NCBI RefSeq assembly: GCF_001949145.1
Contig: NW_019091379.1
Span: 756,532-820,531 of the forward strand
DNA: 64,000 nt
Source of the DNA: Acanthaster planci
Lineage: Eukaryota; Echinodermata; Asteroidea; Valvatida; Acanthasteridae
Direction: 5' to 3'
Made by a program: the position numbers and the translations under genes. The notes beneath the pieces are model-generated. The model searched no databases, was not told the origin of the DNA, and worked only from the letters and a program-made list of their open reading frames with translations. Positions 1 to 10,205 of the stretch are shown one piece after another; position 1 is the first letter of the stretch; each line of letters begins with the position of its first letter.

Positions 1-1005
1 AATTACAAGGCACGGAACACTTTTGAATGTTTTCCTGTTAAGCTTTTTCCCTGTCTCTTAAGTCATTTTTTTCCCATAATGTCCTGAAGTTCAAATATGG
101 ATTTTTTTCCGGTACTTTGTGATTCCAGTTAGGTTGTGTGTTTAAAAAAGGGAACAAAATTCACCTTGAAAATTGCTGGGTAGGTTAAAGCGTGCTTTAA
201 TACAGTTTTTAAACGAAATTTACACTTACTTAAACAGAGTTAGATATTTCTGCTAAGTTGATTGAAATTAAGATTAAACTTCTTTGGGCATAGGATCAGT
301 AATATGAAATACAAATGTAAAATTTCAGCAATTCCAAGTATGAGCCTAAGGCTTATTTGTATCAGCCAAATGTTGGAAAAGTGCATTTCTAAGATCAAAA
401 GGAATTGCGGCAAATTTCTTGATGTTTAACAGTTGGTCTTCTTATACTACCAGCATAATGTTGGCATCTTACCAAGTTAACATCAATGGCTTGTTGTTTT
501 CTGCATAGACAAGTACCCCTACCAATAAAAAAAATTGGTTTGTGTATTAAGTGTAAAAGGGGAGGAAAATGTGATATTAATGTTACTCTTAAAAGTTCAT
601 GGTATTTCTAAGTAAGTTTAGTAAAAACTGGAATGTTTCTCTAGGTCAAAATTCACAACGATAAATGGCTTTCATTTTAAAACTTTTAATGGAGACGACT
701 GTTTATTTGTGACGTTCAGTTCTGTACTCTTGGAGTAAACTGTCAGATGAATTATGGGATGGAAATAAAGTACATTGATGATAAAAGGTAGTTGGGGTTA
801 AATTGATCTGCTTATGGATTTTGCTTTAAAATTTACCCATTGACAGATCTAAAGAGGTAACAGAGGCTGTGAGAATAATTGGGGGAAAATAAGGAAATAG
901 ATTTTTTAGGCACATTTTTATTTCCTTCCCTGAGCGTGCCAAGTCTCCGAAATTGAGCTCCACCCAGAAAGGCCATAAAGGATAACAGAAGAAGCTTCCA
1001 AGTCC

Positions 1006-1042
1006 TCCCCCCCCCGAAAATGGCCCCCTCTGAAACTTTTTA
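1006..1042. repeat. Dispersed C-run repeat, copy 1
   Basis: A run of Cs followed by (G)AAAATGGCCCC and then GAAA/T-rich sequence. The same arrangement (C run, A run, TGGCCCC, TTCGAAAA) recurs at 53801-53838. This looks like one end of a short dispersed element. The family was not identified. Confidence 0.4.
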
Positions 1043-1788
1043 AGCTGGATCTGCCCTTACGTCTACCATAAGATTTTTAGGATTTCGCAGGAGGGGCTTG
1101 ATACCCGTCGAAAGCTTAAAAGAATCAAGTTGAAATAGTTTTTCCCTGTTGTACCTTCATAGTTGAGGATTCAGCAGGGTTCTCAGCAAAATGAAGTTTT
1201 TCGGACGGTATAATACGATTATGGAAAATAATGCGGAGGATCACCCAAAGGAAAGTTTCATTCCTTCGAACATTGTCCCAACACCTGAAACCCAGTGGTC
1301 TTTTAAACACAATAGATGTTTCTCAGTAATTTGCGATGTGTTGTTGACTATCAAACTCTCCATTGGAAATCTCTGCGGGCGCACAATAGCTCATGTCTCG
1401 CCCCATTCAAGAGATTCACGGGCTGGCAGATCACTTTTGCGTCCCCACAAACAATTTCAACACCTTATGCATGCGTAGTGTCTTCATGCGTAAGCTGGTT
1501 GTAAAGAATTTGCCAGCCAACATTAATTAAGCAGTAGCGTTAGTGGGATTAGATGTAAATGATGAATGGATTGGTGGGGATTATCCTGTACGCATATTGA
1601 CAGACCTGTCTTAACCCCTTGGGATTAATGGTATCCAGGCACGCGTAAGTTGACAATGATACGCTGTGGGATTTTGCAAACTCAAAACAAACACTCTGTG
1701 GCACTTATGCAACGATGAAACTATAATTGCACGTAGACGGTTACATAAATTGGGGGTGGGGTGGGATGGGGTGGGGAAAGGTGGGAGG

Positions 1789-1830
1789 ATGACTTGCCCA
1801 ACCATGGAAATTTTAAAAGGTGTGGGGGGC
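1789..1830. repeat. Dispersed G-rich repeat, copy 1
   Basis: The block TGACTTGCCC, then ATGGAAATTT, then AAAAG, then GGGGGGC is shared with 7251-7290, and both copies sit next to long G runs. It is a small interspersed element or its edge, not a gene. Confidence 0.45.
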
Positions 1831-3576
1831 GAAACCATATATTCTACATAGGGTGCGATGTTCATAATAAAGATGTACATCTGTAATATGTATCAAATTC
1901 AGGCAGAATCTTACATCATATTTATGGCTTTTTAAAATTGCTTTCCCTTTTTCGTGATATTGCAAAAGTTTAGTCGTAGGAAAATCCTGAAGATGCTTTA
2001 CAGTCGGCTTTAGTTTTTTGATCGTCACAAACAAGTGTGTGTGTGTGGGGGGGTGATTCAAAATAACTCATCCTTCGCAATAAGTGTGGGGGATATATAT
2101 CCCCCAACTCCTGGGATTTACGCCAATGGTTGTAGAAATTGGAATTATAGCTACTTAAAAGAAAGTGTGATGTGGTTCAAAAATACAACATTGATTTTAT
2201 CTGTTTGCAAAGGGAAAGACTTTGTTTAATGTGTTGGTTGCTGGAAACTTCGCTAATGACCGGTTGATGAGACTCCTTAGCCGGGAATTTTAGGGGAGGG
2301 AATTTACTCGACAGGCAACATTCAGCTGAGAACTGTGTCCACGATATTCTTTACATGACCTTTTCGGTGGTAAGCGTAGATTTCCTGCGCTTAGCGAATA
2401 GCTCAGCAACTTCATGAATTGAGTAGATCCAGGATTGGCCGAAAGGGTACAGCTGTCTAGAGTGGGATTTAACTAGATTTTCTTTGGTCATTTCATCAGT
2501 TGTCATTTTTTTCCTTCCAAAAGTTTGGTAACCCGAGGATGGATTTAACTCTTCAGATCCCTTCCATCAGAGTGTAGGCAGTCCCATTTTAGGGTAATTC
2601 CACGGTTAATATGGAATATGACGTACATCCCGATATCCCATCTTTATACAGGTAGTGTGTACGGCTCGTAATAGGGTTTGGAAGGACGGTTGCTGTATCT
2701 GTGACATAATAATACAGACAGCACGCAGCTATCTCATTGAATTGATGTGGATGAAGAGACCTTTGCTTTACGCAAGCTCATGCTAGGTCTAGTTCATGAC
2801 ATTCTATATTTTACTTGAAACACAGTTTTGCATGTCTTTGTTCTTTAAGAGAACGTACTAAGTTTTAACAAATCATGTTTGCAGATGCCCAGAAATTCCC
2901 GCTGTTAGACTAAGTAAAAAGACAACTTTCCCCAAATATTCAGTGTATAGATTGAAAATAAATACAAGTAAGGAATTCTTTACACTTGTCCTGTTCTTGT
3001 TATTTACTTTGGTCAAGACAGGTATTGGCAAAACGCTCGTCTTTTTAAAGTGATGTATCCCAAGAAAAAAAAATCATTCAGAATATAAATTCTTTTCTAA
3101 AGTCGCTTTTGAGTGGCATTGCATGTGTGACAAAGATGAGCATCCCCGGGGCACACGCGCCCAGCAACAGGTGGGTCACATTTTGCTCATATTGTTATGT
3201 AAATTACAGGTAGCCAATCACTTGGCAAGTTCAGGCGTCTGTTACAGGCAGCTATGTGAGCGCGCGAAATTTGACAGGTCCTTTTCCGCACGAGTGCACC
3301 GGCTTTGCTGCTCCATTCGTGGGTAGTCATTCAGCAAAATGCCATGGAGTTGTGATTGGAAGATCATGGTGTAGTTGTTTCTTTCGTTGTTGTTGGCCTT
3401 TAGGGAAGTGCTGTTGATCCTGTCTCGTCATTCTTGTAGTGTCGGCAGTCGACTCAGTCAATTAACCGATCTGTTAAGAGCAAACACGTCGAGATTTGAT
3501 AATCTTTAAATCCCCTTCCATAACCACTTCAGTGTGTGCAAGTCGATTCGCATTCAACGCTGACAACTAGGCCCAG

Positions 3577-4785
3577 ATGACCGAAGCAGCCATGGCAGAC
3601 GCTTCCGCTATCCAGTCCATACTCGATAGTATTTTAGCTTCGCCCGGGATGATCACTTCGAACCTGACCAGCTCGGTGCAGATCGAAGCGGGGCCTACCG
3701 TCATCTCAGCAACATCTATGACAGCTCCAGACGACGACGAGCGGCCCGACCACAGCTACATGGATCTGATCGTCATGGCTTTGAACAGCATGCCGGAAAG
3801 ACAGGGCACCCTGCATGATATCTACCGCTTCATCTCCGGCAAGTTCCCGTTCTACACCAAGAATCGCAAACACTGGAAGAACTCGGTCCGGCACAATCTG
3901 GCCCTGCACAAGTGTTTCAAGAGACTGGACACTGACGGTGAGAACTATTTAAAGCCGCTGCTCGAAGGAAAGAAACCGAAGGTCTGTCCGCTGTGGTCCC
4001 TCCTCTGGGACCCTGCCGAGCGTCCAGACCTACACAACTCTCGCAAACGTCACGGTGATAAAAGTAAAAGCAGCTCAAAGAAGAGGAAGGGTCTGTCCGA
4101 GGAAGCCAGTAAATCATCATCGGCAAAGAAGAGTAAACAGACTACTGTTCCATCGGACAACCCTCTTCCTGCCAGCCAGACACCCACTGATGACCCCCTC
4201 ACCAGGATAGCGATGATGTTGCCAGAGATTGGCTCAAGTGATGCAGTGTCATCATCACCTCCATCGGCATCATCGTCCCTCCACCGAGGACTTGTTCAAC
4301 CTCCACAGACCCCCGAATCCGACTACTGCAGCCTTTCCTCCGACTACAGCCCTTACATCCCGGGACAATCTCTCTCCGCCGGCAGCACCTGCCACAGTGT
4401 CTCCGAGTACCAAGAAATCTGCATCCCATCCCCCCGAGGCCAGGCCGCCCCGGGGGCCCAGTTCCCCCCGCTGCCGCTTCTGAGCGTGGAAGACATCTGT
4501 ACCGTTCTGCAATGCAACGACCTTCTTCCCAGGAGCCCTGACAGCGGTACCGGAGCAGAAATCCTGGAGGGCTTTGGGTGGTTTGACGAGCCTGCCCCCG
4601 GCGACCACCAGCAGCAATTCACGTACGAGTACCACCCACAGTACCCAGCAGATTCCTTGTTCGACAACACAATGCAGAACATGGACGCTCCAAGCTTCCA
4701 GCCCGAGCCTCCGGCCGTTTGCTTCCTCATACCCAAGGTTCCAGTGCAGCGACCCTTGTCTGTGAACACTGACTTTCCTTGGTGA
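3577..4785 (+). CDS. Divergent forkhead-box transcription factor, single exon
   Basis: A 402-residue sequence-specific DNA-binding protein of the nucleus. The forkhead (winged-helix) domain spans about residues 57-146. Helix 1 starts HSYMDLIVMAL (59-69) and the FPFY motif is at 90-93. The recognition helix is W100-KNSVRHNLAL-HKCF114, matching the family hallmark NS(I/V)RHNLSL except for Ala in place of the second Ser. The wing is long and unusual, ending WSLLWDP. A Lys/Arg/Ser tract at 156-188 is a likely nuclear localisation signal. The C-terminal half is Ser/Pro-rich and probably the activation region. The start is well supported: an in-frame TAG lies at 3568-3570, nine bases upstream. No intron is needed. 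The subclass could not be settled. The recognition helix resembles FoxN-type proteins, but the rest is divergent, so a lineage-restricted class (for example echinoderm FoxX/FoxY) is possible; that is inference. Confidence 0.93.
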   Translation: MTEAAMADASAIQSILDSILASPGMITSNLTSSVQIEAGPTVISATSMTAPDDDERPDHSYMDLIVMALNSMPERQGTLHDIYRFISGKFPFYTKNRKHWKNSVRHNLALHKCFKRLDTDGENYLKPLLEGKKPKVCPLWSLLWDPAERPDLHNSRKRHGDKSKSSSKKRKGLSEEASKSSSAKKSKQTTVPSDNPLPASQTPTDDPLTRIAMMLPEIGSSDAVSSSPPSASSSLHRGLVQPPQTPESDYCSLSSDYSPYIPGQSLSAGSTCHSVSEYQEICIPSPRGQAAPGAQFPPLPLLSVEDICTVLQCNDLLPRSPDSGTGAEILEGFGWFDEPAPGDHQQQFTYEYHPQYPADSLFDNTMQNMDAPSFQPEPPAVCFLIPKVPVQRPLSVNTDFPW

Positions 4786-5576
4786 TTAACATTTAATTTT
4801 TGTGAATGAAATTGCCACATTTGCCACAACTTCCAGTGTGTACTCCTAGATGATAGCAATTAGTTTTGTTGAAACTGTCACTTGTTTAACGAACCATACC
4901 GCAGAACTTAACTCGGTGTTTTTGTTTTTGAATTATTTTTATGCATTTACGAACCTTTCCCCTTGCCAAACAGAAATACCAGCTACATATGCGTTCTTCT
5001 TTTCATTGTATTTAAATTTAATGCATGCTCATAGCGTTCACACACATTATTGTCTAACTCTTGTTATAATTTACAGATGTTGTCCATCTGTCATTGGCAT
5101 AATCCTACATGTTCATGTCAGCCTTTTGAGAGGTTCCTATTTCGATTTTTATGCGATTTTTTTTATCGATGCGAGTTTCTTTCCCCCGGTACATTTTCAT
5201 GCCAGAATCTATGCTTCTTCGTGTTCCACACCATTATTGTTAAATTTATCGTGCAGACTTAACAAGATGATTTAATGGTTGATGACCATTCCAAAATGTG
5301 ATGTTCATTTATTTTATCTTCTGTGTGCGTCATTCATTTGTGTTTCTCGTTGCTTTGGGTTATCTGTTAGGCAATTTTCCCCTCACATCAACAACTTCCG
5401 TGTCACAACCGCCGCCCTTCAGCTGGGAAACTAAAGTAGAAAACTCGTTGAGGTCAGAAGGAATAGGGAAAACACGCACATTCGATACAAAAGTAACATT
5501 AACAATTGAGAGGAAGAAAACAAAAGGACCGAGGTTCAACAGAGCATCCCTTGACCACTACCCCGATTAAAAGTGA

Positions 5577-5582
5577 AATAAA
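5577..5582 (+). terminator. Candidate poly(A) signal of forkhead gene
   Basis: First perfect AATAAA found downstream of the forkhead stop codon, giving a 3' UTR of about 800 bases. Motif only; no cDNA evidence. Confidence 0.35.
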
Positions 5583-5725
5583 ATCAAAGCACCGCAGTAA
5601 TGCACTTCGTAGTGGTTCTCCCAAAATTTTAAGTGGAGGTTAAAACTGAACGTAAATTTACTGCATGTAAATTTCAGATCTACACACGTTGCAGATCTAG
5701 CTGGTAGAGTAAGTGCATCATGAAT

Positions 5726-5735
5726 AGCGCCCCCA
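5726..5735 (-). promoter_or_regulatory. CTCF-core-like motif
   Basis: The minus strand reads TGGGGGCGCT, which resembles the bilaterian CTCF core (AGRKGGCGCT). Several related sites occur in the window; see the findings. Confidence 0.25.
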
Positions 5736-7250
5736 ATGTCAATGATATGTCAAACATTCCACGCTGTTTTGAAGGTATTTATTTTTCAAGGATTTTGTCG
5801 ACTAATTAAATTTCGGTAACGGAGATTAATAATCAATAGATTCGCAGAAACACTCCCTCATCGGTTGAATAGAGCCAGGTTGGTAGGGATTGTTAATTTT
5901 GCTGGTAACAGTGACGCGACCATAACAAGAGCATTAATTCGATCGTTGCCCAGCGCGGAAACAGGGAGCTGGGAAGGGCTGATGGGTGCACTGCCCAATT
6001 CAAGGGAAATTCTTCGGCAGGCTGAGGCGCTCAAAAAGTACCAAAAAGTGCAGTTTATTTGGAAAAGAGGAGATTGTGTGGCCCAAGAATTTGTGGGATT
6101 GTTAAAGAATGGCCCAGACTGAACTCCCTAGATTCAAGGGCTCCCATCCCAGGGCGAAGCATAGAAAAATGCCACTGAAAAATTGTCCCAAGAGCCTGAA
6201 AAGGTGGAGGGATGTCATTTGAAAAATGGCCGCTGACAGACTTGGGAACGTTCACTTTTTGGAAGGTGAGTTTGTTTTGGGTGGATAATTAAAAATTTCA
6301 TTGGTTAACCTACTAAAAATTGAAAATCAAATGAGAGCTGAATGACCCCAGAACACTTTGTTTTTTGTTTGAGAGGCCTGAGGTACTTCGGTTGCCCGCA
6401 CCGGGGCTGCAAACTTGGTCGATTTTACATTGTCTTCAATGGGGCTTCAATTAGTTCAGTGCACCCTGATGGCCTTGCACGGAGTTTAATGAAGGAACTA
6501 CGTCACACAGGGTCACAACTAACGACGCGCAGCCTGAGCATTGTGGGTAAATTTCTGCCAGGCGCGCGAGAATGCACAATGTGGCGGTTATCAATTCGAT
6601 ACTTTTTTTCTTTTTCTTCCTCATTACAGAAAATATTCTCACTACACTTTATTAGTTCATCCAAAATTGATGAAGTTAACCAATGATTTGAAATACATCG
6701 CCAAAAGGCACTTTATCAGTGATACTTGGGGAGGAGATAAATTACCGTCATTGTGTCAAGGCCATGTTTTATTATATTAGCCGGTGCTATTGACTAAGCA
6801 AATACTTCGACAACGCCTCGCTAACAGGAAGTTATAACCTTACAGTCAGAGGTCACGCACAAAGTAGCCAATCACAGTGCAAAGGCATTAGCCCTTCCCA
6901 GCGGCCCTGTTCAGGCGCTGGACGACGAGCAAAGAGCATTCATCGCTCGTGCACCAGCGAAGTGCAGTTTCGACCAAGGAGCAATCATTGATAGGAAAAT
7001 GTCGTCCCCTTGATTCAGCTCAGGGCTCATACTGTTTGTGAAAGGCCATGCCGACGCTTTAAATTTCCAAGTAAAGAAAAAACCCATGGCGATATGCTTA
7101 AGGGAGGGGACAATTTGCCAATGGAAGTACCGTTTTTAAAGTGTTTTTGCTTCCTGAAAAAAAAAGAGCAATTGGGCAACATGTTGGTCGATGCCGGGAG
7201 GGGGGTGGATGGAACTTTCTGCCCTACCCAGTGGCTTAAAGGGGGGGGGG

Positions 7251-7290
7251 TGTGACTTGCCCGGCAATGGAAATTTGAAAAGTCGGGGGG
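7251..7290. repeat. Dispersed G-rich repeat, copy 2
   Basis: Second copy of the element at 1789-1830. It shares TGACTTGCCC, ATGGAAATTT, AAAAG and GGGGGGC in the same order, and is flanked by an 11-base G run on the left. Confidence 0.45.
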
Positions 7291-7982
7291 CAGTACATAA
7301 TTAAGGCTAAATTGGGGGGGGGGCTGGGGGTGCACACATTTTTTAAACGGGGTACCACAAGAAACTAAGCTGTAACTGCATTTGAACGGAGATTATTCAT
7401 ATATTTCAAATGGGGACACCTGGGGAGGGAGGCATGGGCATCCGCTGGGGTGACCTGTTCCCCACCCCTGTAGTTACGCCACTGCCAGGGGGTGGGGTGA
7501 CACTATGAATATTGATGTACAGCCTCATCTCGACTTGAAACACTGGGGACGATGATTTAATAGCTCGTCACCCGGTAGTGGTGTAACTAGGGGGGGGCAC
7601 GTGCCCCACGCTGGTGCCCCCTCCCCCATTTTAAATCAATTAACAACCTCTGCTGCAGCTCATTGTCTTTTGGTGCCCTCTTGAAAAACTTGTGTTCACC
7701 CCCCGGATACCCCGGACACAATAGCCATAGTTATGCCACTCTGCACCCTGGTCAAAAAGTGGGGGGGGGGTGATGTAAACCCCCACCCCGGCTTGAAGCC
7801 TAGTGATCCATAAATGAGTATGCTGCCGGTCAGTAAAAGGCATTACCCCCACCTCTGGAATAGTAAAAAGCCGATCTGCATTTGCCAAAGAACAGGACAA
7901 AATGTTTCTTATATCATGGATGGAGGAAGCAGGACACCGTCTGGTGGCAGCCCAGTATATATGTGCCACAGTATATGTGACT

Positions 7983-8060
7983 ATGGCATAATAATAATAA
8001 CAGTCAGTTCTTATATAGCGCGTTATTACGGAATGTCGCTATCCGCTTAAGCACACGCTA
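7983..8060 (-). repeat. Non-LTR retrotransposon tail (3' end)
   Basis: Read on the minus strand this is GCGCTATATAAGAACTG followed by a TTATTATTATTAT tail, the typical 3' end of invertebrate RTE/L2-like elements and SINEs that borrow their tails. A similar tail lies at 27061-27126. No reverse-transcriptase coding sequence is attached here. Confidence 0.5.
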
Positions 8061-8865
8061 AGAGAAATATGCAGTAAATGAAAATCATTTGAAACTTGAA
8101 ACCCAGCGCCAATGCACCATCATCACTGCAGGTCGCAAATTGAGTACAGTCTGTCCTCCCCACCCCAAAACATGCGCAACATGATTGCCCGACGGAGTCC
8201 AGTTCTTAAAAACTAAACAGCCCCGTGTGCTTATCCTCGAGGCCCCCCAGTAGATCAAATAAAGTTCGGTGCTCTTCAGCTTTAGTACAACGTGCCAAAT
8301 TTGTTTCAACAGTGCATGCCACGAGTAACGATTTAATTAATTGTACATGTAACATGTATGGGCATACCAATTGCTGACACGCGGCGTACATTCGATAGGA
8401 ATCGTCAAAAATTACACGGCAAGCGCATGGGACTATCAACTCGATCAAGACAAAACCAACAAAGGGTGTGTGTAAACAGGACTGACTCACCTAACAGCAC
8501 ACGTGATTATAGCGGTCATTGTAAAACACCCGCGGTACAATGCCTTATATGGATAAAATTTATCCTGCATATTAAGCCCCTCGCATGTGTTGTGAAACTT
8601 CTACATAACATCATTTTGAGCGAATTGCGTCTCCATGAAAAGCCGACACGGGACAACTAGTAAAAATGACTTGAAGCTTTCACGGACAGGACGTTGAATT
8701 TTGACCTTATTCCGATTCGGAATTCAACAGCGGAGCTTTGTATTGTAGCCATTGCATGCACACTGTGGGCCGTAAGTATGGAAAGAAAAAGAGGAAACAC
8801 TTTCTTGGTACTGTACTAAATAATTCGGTGAACTATTCCTAAAGAAAACAAAAGAAAGCGACCGG

Positions 8866-8871
8866 AAAAAA
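8866..8871 (-). terminator. Pol III terminator of tRNA-Gln
   Basis: TTTTTT on the minus strand, seven bases beyond the tRNA 3' end. Confidence 0.75.
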
Positions 8872-8877
8872 CCAACT

Positions 8878-8949
8878 AGGTCTTACCGAGATTTGAACTC
8901 GGATCGCTGGATTCAAAGTCCAGAGTGCTAACCATTACACCATAAGACC
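8878..8949 (-). tRNA. tRNA-Gln (anticodon UUG)
   Basis: A complete cloverleaf folds on the minus strand. The acceptor stem GGTCTTA/TAAGACC is fully paired (7 bp). The D arm contains GTGTAATGGTTAGCAC (A box). The anticodon stem is CTGGA/TCCAG with loop CTTTGAA, so the anticodon is TTG and reads CAA. The T arm is CCGAG-TTCAAAT-CTCGG (B box). There is no intron and no encoded CCA. A run of six Ts on the minus strand (8866-8871) just downstream is a good RNA polymerase III terminator. All stems are intact, so this is probably a functional gene. Confidence 0.95.
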
Positions 8950-9426
8950 GATTGATAAATCGCAAGAATCAAGAAAATAATATACCTTGGATCTTAATTA
9001 ATACCCTTTTAAGCTGTATTTTATTACTTTTATGATTGAAATGGCAAAAGAATTTTTTGAAAGACATTTTTTTACTGAAAATAACAACTACTGCAGGTTT
9101 GGAACCAGTAAATATAACTTTTTAACACACTTTGAATATGAGGGCGCGCTAATTAAAAGCTGGTACCCTCCTCGCATCACATCATAGCAAATAGTCTTAC
9201 AGCTAAGATTTGGCACCAGACTGTACCGATTCCTGTGCACTGTGTGTGTGCGACAACGACGTCGAAGTTTTCAGAGGTACATGTACCACCAAAATAGGCT
9301 AAGGCTACATGAAGATTTCTTTTGAAGATTTCAGAAATAAATGTATTGTTTGAACTGATGGGGAAAAGTCGAGTCTGTGAGAATAAATGTGAGTATATTA
9401 TCCATATCGTAATGACACATTTTCTG

Positions 9427-9645
9427 TCAATCAGCGTGAAGAAATGCCAATAGTTTCTTCCTTACCATTCGCTCATGCACTGCATCATCACGTACTACGT
9501 TGGCCTTCGGACATGCCTGTCTCGCAGTCGTAGTGAGCCGGGCCCGCATGCATTTTGTGCATACATTAAGCTGGCATTGTGTGCACACCGACCGTTTATG
9601 GTTTTGTGCCCGAAAAAATGCACAGATTTTACAAGCGTGGGACAC
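9427..9645 (-). pseudogene. Zinc-finger fragment, possibly piggyBac-type transposase C-terminus
   Basis: A 71-residue open frame with a cysteine array C-x2-C-x12-C-x2-C-x4-C-x2-C (core CKIC...VCTQC...VCTKC). The spacing resembles the cysteine-rich domain at the C-terminus of piggyBac transposases (C-x2-C ... C-x2-C-x4-C). No transposase catalytic domain is visible upstream, and an in-frame TAG lies immediately before the frame. It could be a decayed transposon end or the last exon of an unrecognised minus-strand gene. Function not established. Confidence 0.3.
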
Positions 9646-9741
9646 CTACTTTCTGAACCGTAAGGCATTAGCCTGCGCTTAGTAATATTATTAGTGGGTC
9701 CATTGTCAGATTGTTTTGATGGTCCCGTGCACTAGACCCAT

Positions 9742-10205
9742 AGCATTTTGAAAAGCACAGTGGCTATTGTTAAGTTGTTACGGCAGCTGTAACGGATCTC
9801 CCATTTCTATCGCTACGGCACTGCAACTGTGCAAGTGCGCCAACTTGAGCACAGATTTCAGACTTTATTTCCCTTTAAAAAAATCCTCCAAAGCCTCCAA
9901 TGAGAAAAGAAAAAAAAGATTCCTGCTTAGGCCTATACAATTAGAAACCAACATAAAAAACAATTGTGGTATAAAAAAATAAAATAGTCCAAGTGCGGAT
10001 TCGAACTCACGCACCAGTGGTAGAAACCTTCCACCTTGACCACTCGGCCACAAGCGTTCAGTCAGTCCAGGGAATTTTAAAATACATAAACCATCGTGGT
10101 GATCAGCTGTGCCATCGCACTTGTGCAGTCCAGTGCCGTAGCGATAGAAAATGAGAACTGCGTTATGACTGCCGTAACGATAACCACTTTGTTTGAAAAG
10201 TGCCC
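9742..10205. mobile_element. Fold-back element enclosing tRNA-like sequence
   Basis: Two imperfect inverted arms of roughly 70-95 bp face each other. The best-aligned parts are 9760-9839 and the reverse complement of 10116-10187. Both contain TTTCTATCGCTACGGCACTG and end in CAAGTGCG / CACAAGTGCG. The outer parts (GTGGCTATTG vs GTGGTTATCG, TTACGGCAG) also match, with a 6-base gap. The spacer of about 276 bp contains the degenerate tRNA-like sequence at 9988-10057. Structure suggests a MITE or fold-back element; no coding capacity and no clear target-site duplication. Confidence 0.5.
9988..10057 (-). pseudogene. Degenerate tRNA-Leu/Ser-like sequence
   Basis: The minus strand carries a good A box (GTGGCCGAGTGGTCAAGG) and B box (GAGTTCGAATCC), as in class II tRNAs (Leu/Ser). 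The acceptor stem pairs at only 4 of 7 positions, the T stem is disrupted and no clear anticodon loop can be drawn. A T run follows on the minus strand. It is probably a tRNA pseudogene or the head of a tRNA-derived SINE. Confidence 0.6.

Larger units (their letters stand above)
1..3576. other. Intergenic, no gene recognised
   Basis: AT-rich non-coding DNA. The first 800 bases contain an AATAAA at 764-769 and could be the 3' UTR of a plus-strand gene lying outside the window, but no coding exon is visible to support that. Two short G- or C-rich dispersed repeats (near 1006 and 1789) and a GT run followed by a G run (about 2034-2055) are the only structured elements. The last 400 bases before 3577 should include the promoter and 5' UTR of the forkhead gene; I see no clear TATA box there. 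Confidence 0.6.
4786..8877. other. Forkhead 3' region and intergenic DNA
   Basis: No coding exon recognised. A likely poly(A) signal lies at 5577-5582. From about 7180 to 7800 the sequence is rich in G runs of 7 to 11 bases and short dispersed repeats. A retrotransposon tail lies at 7983-8060. The region 5590-7170 holds nothing I recognise. Confidence 0.6.
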
